The notes under the pieces are model-generated. The model was not told where the DNA came from. It was given only the letters and a program-made list of their open reading frames with translations, and did not search any database. The position numbers and the translations under genes are program-made. A stretch of 64,000 nt of DNA, from assembly GCF_036621415.1 (NCBI RefSeq), contig NZ_CP030942.1, positions 253,554-317,553 of the forward strand, in the 5' to 3' direction. This DNA is from Nitratireductor thuwali. Lineage in GTDB: Bacteria; Pseudomonadota; Alphaproteobacteria; Rhizobiales; Rhizobiaceae. Of this stretch, positions 45,401 through 53,990 are shown piece after piece. Numbering within the stretch: position 1 is the first letter of the stretch; each line of letters opens with the position of its first letter.

Positions 45401-47879
45401 GGCCGATGAACTCGGCTTCCGGCTCGATGCCGATGTCTATGGCGCGCTCGACAGCGCGTCCGCCGGCCTCGCGCATCTGTACGCTGATATTGGCGGTGAG
45501 CAGTCGCGTCGTCGACGGCACGCTGTCGATGGAAACGTCGAAGACGGCCTTGCCGTCGGCATCCGTCTCGGGCAGGCCCGCCAGCGGCACGCGCACGGTT
45601 TCGGCTTCGTCCTCGTCCTGCAGGCCGAACAGATAGCCGGGAAACGGCTCCCATGTGCGTGTCGTGCCGATGGTCAGTTGTCCCTCGAGCGCCAGGCCGG
45701 CCGCCGGTGCGCCGTAGAGATAGCGGCCGTCGAGCGTGATTTCCACCGACGAGCCCACCGGAACGCTGTCGCGATCGGAGGTCAGCGCGAACTCCGTCCG
45801 GTCGGGGACGAAATCCTCGACCAGGAACATCTTCTCGGCGATCGGCGCCTGCTCGGGATCGGTATGGACCCGCAGCGACCAAGTACCCAGCATGGCGTTT
45901 TCGGGAAGCGGCAGATCGACGGCATGGCCGCCCAAGCCCGCGCCCTTCGAAACGATGCGGCGGTCCTCGACGCCGTCGGGCCGCTGGAAGATGAAGGTAA
46001 GCGGCAGGTTCTCGACCGCGTCCACTGCGGCATCGCGCAGGAGCGTGGCCGCGTGCACGGTCTCGCCGGCGCGATAGATGCCGCGCTCGGTCCAGGCAAA
46101 GGCGTCTATGGGTCCCGGCGATTGCCGCCCCGTGACGCCGCGGTCGGAAAGATCGAAGCCGGCGCGCGTCATGTCGAGGAAGACGAAATCATTGCCGTTC
46201 TCGGCGATGATGGCCGCCGGCGAGAGCCCGCCATCGGCGCGCGCAAGGCCCGGCGCGAACCGGACGTGGCCCTCGGCGTCCGTCACCGCCTCGCCGAGCA
46301 CTTCATTGTTGCGGGCGAGCAGCTTCAGCCGCAGGTCGGCCATCGGCCGGGCGGTGGCGAGCGAGCGGGCGAAAACCGACAGGCCGTCGCCGCCTGCAAA
46401 GGTGGACAGGCCGATGTCCGAGACCAGAAACCACTGGGTGGCGCGGCTGTCCCAGCTCTGGCTGCGGTCGCCCTCGGGGAGGGCGGCCAGCATGTAGATG
46501 CCGGGTTTGCGTTCCGGCACGATCTTGTCGACGGGGATGCTGGTGACGACGTCCTTGTTCCGTTCGGGTTCGATTTCGATCGTTCCCGTCCAGATTTCCT
46601 CGCCCAGGTCGCTGGCAACCTGCTCGATCTCATACTGGTTGAGCTGGCTCAGGAATGTCGATTCCGCCACGAGCCGCGCCAGCGACCTGTCGCCCACGCG
46701 ATAGAGCGACAATTCCGCGCTCGACGCATTGACCGAGACGAGTGGAATGCCGCGCCGGGCGCTCGTGGGCAGGACGAAATTCTCGCCGGTGAAACGCAGC
46801 GCGGGCGACCGGTCGCGTATGTAGATTCCGAGCGGGACAGGTTCGGCGATCACCTCGCCGATCGCCGCCGGGAGGCCTTGGCGGACCACGATGCGGAACT
46901 GCTCACCGTGCCGCAAGCCGCTGACGCAGAGCTCCTGATCGCTCCTGTCGATGGCCGCGGCGCGGCCGTTGTCGACGGTCAAGTATTGGGAGTAGTCGAC
47001 GCCGCTCTTGACGAGCTCCTCGGAGAACTGGACGCAGACGCGCGGCGTCGCGCTGTCGGAATCGACGGAATGGTCGACGACCCGGAAACCCTTGGTGCGC
47101 TTCAGTTCGGCATAAAGGGCTTGAACCTCGGGCGAAGAGCGGAGCGCCAGGCTCGCCTCATAGGCGCTGATGGCGGGCCGGAAAAGGGTGCGGTTCTCCA
47201 AAGCGGCGGCAAGGGCCGCGAGCGCGTCGGCACGGTCGTCGGCGGTGCGCGAGAGCCGATAGGCGATCACGCCGGCGCTTGTGGCCGCGCGCTGCAGGAT
47301 ATAGCCGCTCCGGTTCCGGTCCGGTTGGGCAATCGTGGCCGCCCGGGCAAGGCCCGTCCATAGCGCCGCATCCTGCGGCTCGATGGCAATGGCGGCCTCG
47401 AAATTGGCCATCGCGTTGGACCCGTCATAGGCGGTCAGCGCCTGGCCGGCGGCCGATGTGAGGGCGACCAGGCCGGTATCGCCGGAAGGTGCCTTGCCCA
47501 GCACTTCGCCCCGGTAGGCGTCGGCCTCCTGCAGTATATGCGACGGCACGAAGGCAAGCGGCGGCGGCGCGCCGATGTCCGGCCCGGCGCCGGCCGTCAC
47601 CACCTTGCCGGCGATGGCGCCCTCGAAGCGATCGAGCCTGCTGAAATCCGACTTGAGGAAGCACCATTGGGCCTTGGCATTGTAGGTGAAGGCGCGGCAT
47701 TGCGGATCGCCAAGGCAGGCAGCCGAGCATTGGTCGAGCGAGACATCCTGCTCGCTGCGCAGGTCGAAGCCGAAATAGTCGCTGTCGGAAGTGGTGACGA
47801 TGCGCCTTGCATCCTGCGCGGAGGCTGTGACGGCGAGGCTGCAAAGAATGAAGAGAATAAGGGAAACCCGGCGCATCAT
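42423..47879 (-). CDS. Alpha-2-macroglobulin family protein with PAN/Apple domain
   Basis: 1818-residue periplasmic defence protein of the bacterial alpha-2-macroglobulin (YfhM-like) type. It starts with a Sec signal peptide cleaved near SAQDA and has no lipobox Cys, unlike E. coli YfhM. Residues 35-90 form a PAN/Apple-like domain with four cysteines (QCSAAC, QCRAF, WCFLK). MG-type beta domains follow, then the thioester motif CAEQ at Cys1371-Gln1374 with helical thioester domain, and a C-terminal receptor-like domain. It is thought to trap attacking proteases while PBP1C repairs peptidoglycan. AGGAGA precedes the ATG. Confidence 0.94.
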   Translation of the reverse strand: MMRRVSLILFILCSLAVTASAQDARRIVTTSDSDYFGFDLRSEQDVSLDQCSAACLGDPQCRAFTYNAKAQWCFLKSDFSRLDRFEGAIAGKVVTAGAGPDIGAPPPLAFVPSHILQEADAYRGEVLGKAPSGDTGLVALTSAAGQALTAYDGSNAMANFEAAIAIEPQDAALWTGLARAATIAQPDRNRSGYILQRAATSAGVIAYRLSRTADDRADALAALAAALENRTLFRPAISAYEASLALRSSPEVQALYAELKRTKGFRVVDHSVDSDSATPRVCVQFSEELVKSGVDYSQYLTVDNGRAAAIDRSDQELCVSGLRHGEQFRIVVRQGLPAAIGEVIAEPVPLGIYIRDRSPALRFTGENFVLPTSARRGIPLVSVNASSAELSLYRVGDRSLARLVAESTFLSQLNQYEIEQVASDLGEEIWTGTIEIEPERNKDVVTSIPVDKIVPERKPGIYMLAALPEGDRSQSWDSRATQWFLVSDIGLSTFAGGDGLSVFARSLATARPMADLRLKLLARNNEVLGEAVTDAEGHVRFAPGLARADGGLSPAAIIAENGNDFVFLDMTRAGFDLSDRGVTGRQSPGPIDAFAWTERGIYRAGETVHAATLLRDAAVDAVENLPLTFIFQRPDGVEDRRIVSKGAGLGGHAVDLPLPENAMLGTWSLRVHTDPEQAPIAEKMFLVEDFVPDRTEFALTSDRDSVPVGSSVEITLDGRYLYGAPAAGLALEGQLTIGTTRTWEPFPGYLFGLQDEDEAETVRVPLAGLPETDADGKAVFDVSIDSVPSTTRLLTANISVQMREAGGRAVERAIDIGIEPEAEFIGLRPEFSGGQVQEGGTAGFRVIAADASGERIAMPGLKWSLLRVQRNYQWYRSEGSWRYEPIVSTSLVQEGTVDASPGSEPQISIPVDWGRYRLEIAGAEPGGPVSSIEFDAGWYVEALSTETPDGLEIALDRESYRVGDIAKLKISPRFAGEALITLGVENLNRTFTATVPAEGTTIDIPVTEDLGAGTYVTATLFRPGEAADNRLPMRAIGVRWLKVDPGARKLSVALEMTEKARPGERLAVPVSVGGLAVGEEAYVTVAAVDVGILNLTRYEPPAPADWYFGQRMLGLELRDIYGRLIDGSLGAVGRLRTGGDGGGMTAAGSAPTEKLLAFFSGIVRLDDEGKAEIGFDLPQFNGTARIMAVAWSRSGVGSAAKDVVIRDPLVLTTSLPRFMAPGDEARLLVEIANTDGPAGEYALTAEGSGAVALDARTAPESIDLAAGGRTSISLPVSAGQPGAGSLRIALAHPSGLAVEKSVALPVRPGVAPVTTRQSVPLAANGGSLMIDGGLLADSFVEGASVSVNVSRAEAFDIPALLMSLDRYPYGCAEQTTSRALPLLYVGELSKAAGLKDDPAIKGRIEEAIARVLSYQSSSGSFGLWGPGSGDLWLDAYVTDFLTRAREQGFAVPEQAMTQALQNLQNAMAYDVDIAANGGEIAYALYVLARNRKASAGDLRYYADTRMDEFASPLARAQLAAALGLYGDAERVERSFGSAFRLAQSMPVRATARADYGSALRDGAAMLALAAETRPEPALIPQMTSYVSDVRGRTRHMSTQDEAWMLLAARALGEAGDSIALTVDGVAHSGAFARRLSGEEVAAAPFTIANAGAEPINAVVTTVAAPQQPLRAGGEGFTIERRYYRLDGTEINVTEARQNERYVVVLDITEANKWPSRVLVSDLLPAGFEIDNPRLVDSAQLENFEWIGQTEVAHSEFRDDRFVAAFNRDAGSDRTFRLAYVVRAVTPGVYTHPAASVEDMYRPEFSARTATGFMEITGE

Positions 47880-48047
47880 GTCGCTCTCCTGCCACTACCC
47901 ATGCTCCATGGATATTGGCCCAGCTTTACCGATGCGTGTCAACGGCGGCCCGTTTCGACAAAGGGCAGAAAAATATCCTAGCTTGTCGAATCCGGGCAGT
48001 GCCGAACGACAAGGGGCGTTCAAGACACCAACAGAAGGAACCTGGAA

Positions 48048-48413
48048 ATGCGCTACGCTTGTATCATCTATTACGATCCCAAGAAGCTGTTCGGCGGAAG
48101 TCCCGAGGCCAATGCGGCTCTTTCCGAATGCGCCAATTATGACGAGGTATTGAAGGAGAGCGGCCATTTCGTCACGGCCGAGGCGCTGGAACTGCCGGAA
48201 TCCGCAATGACCGCGCAAGTGCGCGGTGGCAAGATGTCGGCAGTCGACGGCCCGTTCATGGAGACCAAGGAGATGCTTGGCGGCATCATCATAATCGAGG
48301 CGCCCGATCTCAACGAGGCCGCAAGGCTCGCCGCCGGTCACCCGCTGGCGCGGATAGGGGCCGTCGAAGTGCGGCCGGTGGTCGATTTCAGCGAGCCTCG
48401 TCCGCAACTGTGA
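48048..48413 (+). CDS. YCII-related (DGPF domain) protein
   Basis: 121-residue small alpha-beta dimeric-barrel protein with the DGPFMETKE motif after which the family is named. Such proteins are almost always encoded beside a long ECF sigma factor, as here, and are thought to act with it in signalling, but no reaction is known. Its stop overlaps the sigma-factor GTG start (GTGA), so the two are translated together. Confidence 0.93.
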   Translation: MRYACIIYYDPKKLFGGSPEANAALSECANYDEVLKESGHFVTAEALELPESAMTAQVRGGKMSAVDGPFMETKEMLGGIIIIEAPDLNEAARLAAGHPLARIGAVEVRPVVDFSEPRPQL

Positions 48414-49654
48414 GCGAGGCACGAGCACGCGCCGCCCTCGAAGCGGCCTACCGCACCGAGAAGCGACGCGTGCTCGCGACGCTGATCCGCCTTCTGGGCG
48501 GGTTCGAGGCGGCGGAGGAGGCCCTGCATGAGGCCTTTGCCGCCGCCGCCGACCGGTGGCCGCGCGACGGCGTTCCGCAAAACCCCTATGCCTGGCTCGT
48601 GTCGGCCGGCCGTTTCAAGATGGTCGACCGCTGGCGGCGGCAGGCGCGGCTGGCAGCGGCCTTGCCGGACTTGAAGGTTCTGGCGGAGAGCGAGCCGGAA
48701 CTGGCCGTCTCCGAGGATATCCGGGACGACGAATTGCGGCTCATCTTCACCTGCTGCCATCCGGCGCTTGCCCCCGATGCCCGCATCGCCTTGACCTTGC
48801 GTGAAGTCGGCGGATTGACGACGGAAGAGATCGCGCGCGCCTATCTGACCCGCGCGCCCACCATCGCCCAGCGCATCGTCCGGGCAAAGGCAAGGATCCG
48901 CGACGAGGCGCTGCCTTACGAGGTCCCGGCCAGGGCGGAACTGCCGGCGCGGCTCGACAGTGTTCTGCGGGTGATCTATCTGATCTTCAACGAGGGCTAT
49001 GCAGCGACCGAGGGACCAAGCCTGACGCGGGCGGACCTTTCCGCCGAGGCCATCCGGCTGGGCCGGCTGCTGGTCGGGCTGCTTGCCGAGACCGAGGCGC
49101 TGGGCCTGCTTGCTCTCATGCTGCTGCACGAAGCCCGGCGGCCCGCCCGTGTCGATGCGGCTGGCGACCTCGTTCTGCTCGAAGATCAGGACAGGTCTCT
49201 GTGGGACCGCCGCCTGATCGCCGAGGCCCGGAACCTGATCGAACGGGGCATGGCCTCGCGGCGGGTCGGCCCGTACGTCCTTCAAACGGCGATCGCCGCC
49301 GTTCATGCCGAAGCGCCGGCAGTGGCGCAAACCGACTGGGCGCAGATCGTCGCCCTTTACGACGTGCTGGTCCGTATCGAGCCTTCGCCTGTCGCCGCGC
49401 TCAATCGCGCGGCGGCGCTCGGCATGCGCGACGGACCCGAGGCGGGGCTGGAGGCCGTTGGCGCGGCGATGGAAGGGGGCGGCCTCGACGGGTATCACCT
49501 TGCCCACGCCGCGCTGGCGGACATGCAGCGCAGGCTGGGCCGCCACGAGGCGGCGAAAGCCTCCTATGGCCGCGCGCTCCAGCTTGCGCGCCAACCGGCC
49601 GAGCGGCGGTTCCTCGAGGCGCGGCTGGCCCAGCTTTCCGCCAGGGGTGAATAG
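48410..49654 (+). CDS. ECF RNA polymerase sigma factor with C-terminal DUF6596/TPR-like extension
   Basis: 414-residue sigma factor. Region 2 is at about residues 15-80 (LGGFEAAEEALHEAFAAAADRWP and NPYAWLVSAGRFKMVDRWRR), and region 4 at 105-160 (LTLREVGGLTTEEIARAYLTRAPTIAQRI). A roughly 230-residue C-terminal helical domain (YLIFNEGYAAT..., later TPR-like repeats) marks the ECF42-type group, which lacks a classical anti-sigma factor and may sense through this domain. The GTG start overlaps the YCII gene. The target genes are not known. Confidence 0.92.
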   Translation: MSEARARAALEAAYRTEKRRVLATLIRLLGGFEAAEEALHEAFAAAADRWPRDGVPQNPYAWLVSAGRFKMVDRWRRQARLAAALPDLKVLAESEPELAVSEDIRDDELRLIFTCCHPALAPDARIALTLREVGGLTTEEIARAYLTRAPTIAQRIVRAKARIRDEALPYEVPARAELPARLDSVLRVIYLIFNEGYAATEGPSLTRADLSAEAIRLGRLLVGLLAETEALGLLALMLLHEARRPARVDAAGDLVLLEDQDRSLWDRRLIAEARNLIERGMASRRVGPYVLQTAIAAVHAEAPAVAQTDWAQIVALYDVLVRIEPSPVAALNRAAALGMRDGPEAGLEAVGAAMEGGGLDGYHLAHAALADMQRRLGRHEAAKASYGRALQLARQPAERRFLEARLAQLSARGE

Positions 49655-49792
49655 CGCCCCCTGCAGCAACCTCCGCAGGGGCAAAAGGGCACAAGCGATA
49701 GCCGGCGCATTTTAATTGCCGCATGTTCATCGTCATGTAACATGTGACGCTTAACCGCTGCGCGTCAGGCAACGGAAACAGGGGAGTATCAA

Positions 49793-50917
49793 ATGACAAT
49801 CGTTAAACGGCGTACCTTCATGAAGGGCGCAGGCGCGGCGGCCGGGCTCACGCTCGCCGCACCTTTCATTTCGCGCAGCTACGCGCAGGGGTCTTCGGGT
49901 TCCGTCAACATCTTTGCCTGGGCCGGCTATCTCAACGACGAGATGCTTTCGGCTTTCGAGAACGCCACCGGCGTCAAGGCCAACTTCACGCCCTACGGCA
50001 CCAATGACGAGCTCTTGAACCAGCTTCGCGCCAACAATGGCGCCGGCTTCGACATCATCTGGCCGACGGTCGACCGTGTGCCCAACTACGTCGAGTTCGG
50101 CCTGGTCCAGCCCATCGACGAGTCCAAGGTCGACATCGAGAAGTGCCTGCCGAGCGCCTGGAACAACTCCGCCAATCTCGGCGCCGTCATCGACGGCAAG
50201 CGCTATCAGGTCCCAACCGATTGGGGCACCGAGGCGCTGACCTTCGACAAGCAGCAGGCACCGCTGGAATATGGCACGGCCTCCTATGGCGACATCTGGA
50301 AGCCGGAGATGGAAGGCAAGGCCACGGTCCGCGCCCATTCCGGGCTGGTCGGCCTCGGCCTCTGGCTGCAAGGCGAGGGCAAGCTGCCTTTGCCGATGGT
50401 CGACGCCTTCAAGTCGGAAGAGAACATGACCAAGGTCTACGACGTCATCCTCCAGGAGGCGATCGCGCGCAAGGCCAACATCGTGCAGTTCTGGAACAAT
50501 GAGAACGAGGCGCAGGGCGCTTTCCGGGTCAATGGCTGCGCCATCGGCCAGACCTGGGATTCGACCGCCGCATCGCTCGCCAAGGAAGGCCTGCCCATCG
50601 GCTTCATTGCCCCCAAGGAAGGAGCGCTGGCGTGGATGGAAGGCGTCGCCATCCCCTCCGGCGCCGAAAACATCGAGCAGGCCTACGCCTTCATCAACTG
50701 GTTCCTGACGCCGGAAGCCGGCGCCATGTACACCAACGCCACCTCGATCAACTCGACCGCCGTGGGCGCCGAGGAACTCATCTCCGATGAAGCCAAGGCC
50801 TTCTTCGCCGCCGCCTATCCGGGCGATGCGCTGGAGAAGCTGTGGTGGTGGCCGATCCAGGAGAGCTGGTTCGTTGCCAAGCGCAACGAATATCAGGACC
50901 GTTTCCTTTCGGCCTGA
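49793..50917 (+). CDS. Polyamine-type ABC transporter binding protein (PotD/PotF-like)
   Basis: 374-residue periplasmic binding protein with a twin-arginine signal (KRRTFMKGAGAAAGLTLAAP), so it is probably exported folded by Tat. The mature start SVNIFAWAGYLNDEMLSAFENATGV and DIIWPTVDRVPNYVEFGLVQPID are typical of PotD/PotF spermidine/putrescine binders, and the aromatic-rich pocket region (VPTDWGTEALTF) is present. First gene of a four-gene importer; a hairpin follows it. Confidence 0.9.
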   Translation: MTIVKRRTFMKGAGAAAGLTLAAPFISRSYAQGSSGSVNIFAWAGYLNDEMLSAFENATGVKANFTPYGTNDELLNQLRANNGAGFDIIWPTVDRVPNYVEFGLVQPIDESKVDIEKCLPSAWNNSANLGAVIDGKRYQVPTDWGTEALTFDKQQAPLEYGTASYGDIWKPEMEGKATVRAHSGLVGLGLWLQGEGKLPLPMVDAFKSEENMTKVYDVILQEAIARKANIVQFWNNENEAQGAFRVNGCAIGQTWDSTAASLAKEGLPIGFIAPKEGALAWMEGVAIPSGAENIEQAYAFINWFLTPEAGAMYTNATSINSTAVGAEELISDEAKAFFAAAYPGDALEKLWWWPIQESWFVAKRNEYQDRFLSA

Positions 50918-50928
50918 GGCTTTTTCTT

Positions 50929-50960
50929 AGGAGGGCGGACGCTGGCGCGCCCGCCCTCCT
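50929..50960. terminator. Intercistronic hairpin after the binding-protein gene
   Basis: Perfect 10-bp arms AGGAGGGCGG and CCGCCCTCCT around a 12-nt loop, between the binding-protein stop and the ATPase ATG (50977). No T-run follows, so it more likely protects the 3' end of the binding-protein mRNA or partly attenuates readthrough than terminates fully. The left arm is also Shine-Dalgarno-like sequence held in a stem. Confidence 0.55.
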
Positions 50961-50976
50961 CATTCATTGAGCAAAT

Positions 50977-52044
50977 ATGTCACATTCGGTAGAACTGCAC
51001 AGCGTCGGCATGACCTTCGGCCGCACCCGCGCCGTAAGCGACGTTTCCTTCACCGTCGAGGCGGGCGAATTCTTCTCGATTCTGGGACCTTCGGGCTGCG
51101 GCAAGACGACGATCCTGCGCATCGTGGCGGGCTTTTTGCAGCCGACGGACGGCGCGGTGCTGATCGGTGGGCGCGACATGGCGGGGCTCGGCCCGGACCA
51201 ACGTCCGACCGCCATGATCTTCCAGTCACTGGCGCTGTTTCCGCTGATGCCGGTGTGGGAGAACATCGCCTTCGGCCTGGAGGCGCGGGGCGTTGCCAAG
51301 GCCGAGCGCCGGAAGAAGGCCGACGAACTTCTGCATCTCATTGCCCTCGACGGCTATGGCGACCGCATGCCGGGCGAGCTTTCCGGCGGCCAGCGCCAGC
51401 GCGTGGCCATCGCCCGCGCGCTTGCGGTGGAGCCGCAGGTGCTGCTTCTCGACGAGCCGCTTTCGGCCCTCGACCTCAAGCTGCGCCAGCACATGCGCTC
51501 CGAGTTGCGAAGCCTGCAGAAACGCACCGGCGTGACCTTCATCTATATCACCCACGACCAGTCCGAGGCGCTTGCCATGTCGGACCGCGTGGCGGTGATG
51601 AGCGACGGCATCCTGCAACAGGTGGGCGCGCCGCGCGAGCTCTACGACAATCCGGCAACGCCCTTCGTGGCGACCTTTGTCGGCGAGACGAACATCATTG
51701 CCGGCGAAGTCTCGGCCGTAGATGACGGCATCGCCACGGTTGAAAGCACCCACGGGCCGCTGCGCGGGCGCGCCGGCGACGGTCTGGCGGTGGGGAAGGC
51801 GGCACGGCTTTATGTGCGTCCCGAGGCGCTGGAGCCGGACGGCAATGGCGGCAACAGACTGGCCGCCGAGATCGAAAGCATCGACTTCGAGGGGGCCTTC
51901 GCGCTGGCCCATGGCAGGCTCGACGATGGCGGCGAACTCGTCGCGTCCATCGCCAGCACCAGGCTCGGCAACGCGCCTTCCATCGGTGAGCGGGCATCCT
52001 TCGCTTTCGCCGACGTCAACGCCGTGGTGCTGCCCGATGGCTGA
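50977..52044 (+). CDS. Polyamine-type ABC transporter ATPase (PotA/PotG-like)
   Basis: 355-residue ATPase with Walker A GPSGCGKTT, Q-loop FQSLALFPLM, signature LSGGQRQRV, Walker B LLLDEPLSALD, H-loop YITHDQ and a C-terminal TOBE domain. It overlaps the first permease gene by 8 bp. It energises uptake of the ligand bound by the Tat-exported binding protein. Confidence 0.94.
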   Translation: MSHSVELHSVGMTFGRTRAVSDVSFTVEAGEFFSILGPSGCGKTTILRIVAGFLQPTDGAVLIGGRDMAGLGPDQRPTAMIFQSLALFPLMPVWENIAFGLEARGVAKAERRKKADELLHLIALDGYGDRMPGELSGGQRQRVAIARALAVEPQVLLLDEPLSALDLKLRQHMRSELRSLQKRTGVTFIYITHDQSEALAMSDRVAVMSDGILQQVGAPRELYDNPATPFVATFVGETNIIAGEVSAVDDGIATVESTHGPLRGRAGDGLAVGKAARLYVRPEALEPDGNGGNRLAAEIESIDFEGAFALAHGRLDDGGELVASIASTRLGNAPSIGERASFAFADVNAVVLPDG

Positions 52045-52918
52045 TCTTTATAAGCGCTTCGGTGGCGGGCTCGGCACCCTGTTCGTGGCGCTGGTGGCGG
52101 TGTGGCTCACGGGCATGGTGCTGGCGCCCAACATCATGATGATCGACTACGCGCTCAAGCCAAATCTGCCGCCGGCGGAGATTGGCGGCCCGCGCGACGT
52201 CTATTCCCTCGACAACATTCTTTACCTGGCCAATGAGGGCGTGCACCGGGCGATCTTCTTCAAGACAATCTGGGCAAGCGCGCTGGTGGCCTTCGTCACA
52301 TTCCTCGTGTGCTACCCGCTGGCCTATTGGCTGGCGCAGAACGCCACGCAAAACCAGACGGCGATCGTCCTCCTGGCGCTCACCATCCCGTTCTGGATCA
52401 ACGAGGTGCTGCGCACGCTCGCCTGGTACATCCTTCTGGCATTTCGCGGTCCGCTGAACGCCCTCTTGCTGTCGCTCGGCATCATCGACGAGCCGGTGCG
52501 GTGGTACGGGGACGGCGGCGTTCTGGCCGGCATGACCTATGCCTACATCCTGTTCATGCTCTTTCCGGTCTACAACGCCATCGAATCGCTGGAAAAATCC
52601 CAGATCGAGGCGGCGCGGGATCTGGGCGCCTCCGTCTGGCGCACCCATTGGCGGGTGGTCATCCCGCACGCGAAAGCCGGCATCGCGACGGGCTGCGTCT
52701 TCACATTCATGCTGGCCGCCGGCTCCTATGTGGCGCCGGCTCTGCTGGGCGCGCCGGGCAGCCGCTGGTTCACCGAGATCATCTACAACTGGTTCTTCGA
52801 GGGCGGCGACTGGAACCGCGGCGCGGCCTATGCGCTGGTGCTGCTGGTCCTTTGCCTCACGGTCGTGCTCGTCACCTTGCGCATCGCTCGCGTCAGCCTG
52901 ACCGAGGTGGCCAAATGA
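52037..52918 (+). CDS. Polyamine-type ABC transporter permease (PotB/PotH-like)
   Basis: 293-residue permease with about six membrane segments, a long periplasmic loop after the first, and an EAA loop (SQIEAARDLGASVWRTHWRVVIPH) facing the ATPase. The ATG at 52037 lies within the end of the ATPase gene; a longer upstream frame is only the overlap. Its stop overlaps the next permease start (ATGA). Confidence 0.93.
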   Translation: MADLYKRFGGGLGTLFVALVAVWLTGMVLAPNIMMIDYALKPNLPPAEIGGPRDVYSLDNILYLANEGVHRAIFFKTIWASALVAFVTFLVCYPLAYWLAQNATQNQTAIVLLALTIPFWINEVLRTLAWYILLAFRGPLNALLLSLGIIDEPVRWYGDGGVLAGMTYAYILFMLFPVYNAIESLEKSQIEAARDLGASVWRTHWRVVIPHAKAGIATGCVFTFMLAAGSYVAPALLGAPGSRWFTEIIYNWFFEGGDWNRGAAYALVLLVLCLTVVLVTLRIARVSLTEVAK

Positions 52919-53712
52919 ATGCCGCCGACCGCATCCGCAAGGCGCTCTTCGGTTTCTATTTCGCCGCCTTCTTCCTCTATCTGTTCGCGCCGCTCGCCAT
53001 CATGGGCGCGGCCACCTTCAATGCCAGCCGCTTCCCCACCGTCACGCCGTGGCAGGGCACGACCCTGCAATGGTTCAGCGCGCTGTGGGCCGACACCGGC
53101 ATGTGGCAATCGCTGTGGACCTCGGCTGTCGTCGCGTTTTTCGTGGTCCTCGTCGTTTTGCCGGTCGGCACGGCGGCGGCGCTGCTGCTCACCAGCCTTC
53201 ACGCGCGTGCGCGCAGCTTCATGTATGCCGTCATGGTCTCGCCGCTGCTGACCCCCGGCGTGGTGATCGGCATCTCGACACTGGTGCTTTGGCGGCAGCT
53301 CGGCGTCGGCGGCGGCGTATTCCTCATCGTGCTGGCGCAATCGAGCTTCATCATCTGCTATGTGATGCTGATGGTGGCCGCGCGGCTGCAGCGCTTCGAC
53401 CGCACGCAGGAGGAAGCGGCCGTGGGGCTCGGCGCCTCGAAATTCATGGTGTTCCGCCGCGTCATCCTGCCGTTTTTGAAGCCGGCCTTGTTCGCCGCGG
53501 GCTTCCTGGCTGTGCTGCAGTCGATCGAGAACTACAACACGACCCTTTTCGTGCGCGGTTTCGACACGCCGCTCACCGTCTATATCGCCACCAAGGTGCG
53601 GACCGGCCTGACGCCGGCGGTCAATGCGCTGGCGCTGATCATGATCGCCGTCACCATCGTCGGCGCCATCACCTACGAGATCGTGCGTCGGCGCTCCCGC
53701 AGCGCCGGGTGA
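52915..53712 (+). CDS. Polyamine-type ABC transporter permease (PotC/PotI-like)
   Basis: 265-residue permease, about six membrane segments, EAA loop (QEEAAVGLGASKFMVFRRVILPF) and the YNTTLFVRGFDTPLTVYI region typical of PotC/PotI. Last gene of the importer operon; a 173-bp palindromic repeat begins 42 bp downstream. Confidence 0.93.
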   Translation: MNAADRIRKALFGFYFAAFFLYLFAPLAIMGAATFNASRFPTVTPWQGTTLQWFSALWADTGMWQSLWTSAVVAFFVVLVVLPVGTAAALLLTSLHARARSFMYAVMVSPLLTPGVVIGISTLVLWRQLGVGGGVFLIVLAQSSFIICYVMLMVAARLQRFDRTQEEAAVGLGASKFMVFRRVILPFLKPALFAAGFLAVLQSIENYNTTLFVRGFDTPLTVYIATKVRTGLTPAVNALALIMIAVTIVGAITYEIVRRRSRSAG

Positions 53713-53754
53713 GGTGGGCATGGCGAGTTCCGGCGGATCGAACGCACCCATCTC

Positions 53755-53927
53755 CGTCATCCCGGCCAAGCGGCAAAGTCGCGCAGAGCCGGGACCTATT
53801 GAGAGGCGCGGCCGGGTTCCGTAGAGGGTGTGGGTTGTGCTGATAGGCGCCCGGGCGAGGATTGGGCCGTGCCTTATGCTGTTCTGCCAATGGGTCCCGG
53901 ATAGCCCTTCGGACTTCCGGGATGACG
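53755..53927. repeat. Palindromic intergenic repeat, type 3 (173 bp)
   Basis: Perfect 11-bp terminal inverted repeats CGTCATCCCGG and CCGGGATGACG. Inside each end lies a GGGACC/GGTCCC block, so the two halves (about 40-47 bp each) are inverted copies: CAATRGGTCCCGG ... CCGGGATGACG. There is no coding frame. It sits between the convergent permease and M20 genes and may also serve as a bidirectional terminator. Confidence 0.8.
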
Positions 53928-53990
53928 AGGTGAGCGCCAATTTGGCCTATTCCGGGCGCGCTCGATCCACCCTGAACGCATCCCGCTCGG

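Noticed and set aside
43929..47363. 1144-codon open frame on the plus strand
   Set aside because: Antisense of the alpha-2-macroglobulin gene, Arg/Gly/Asp-rich with no recognisable domain.
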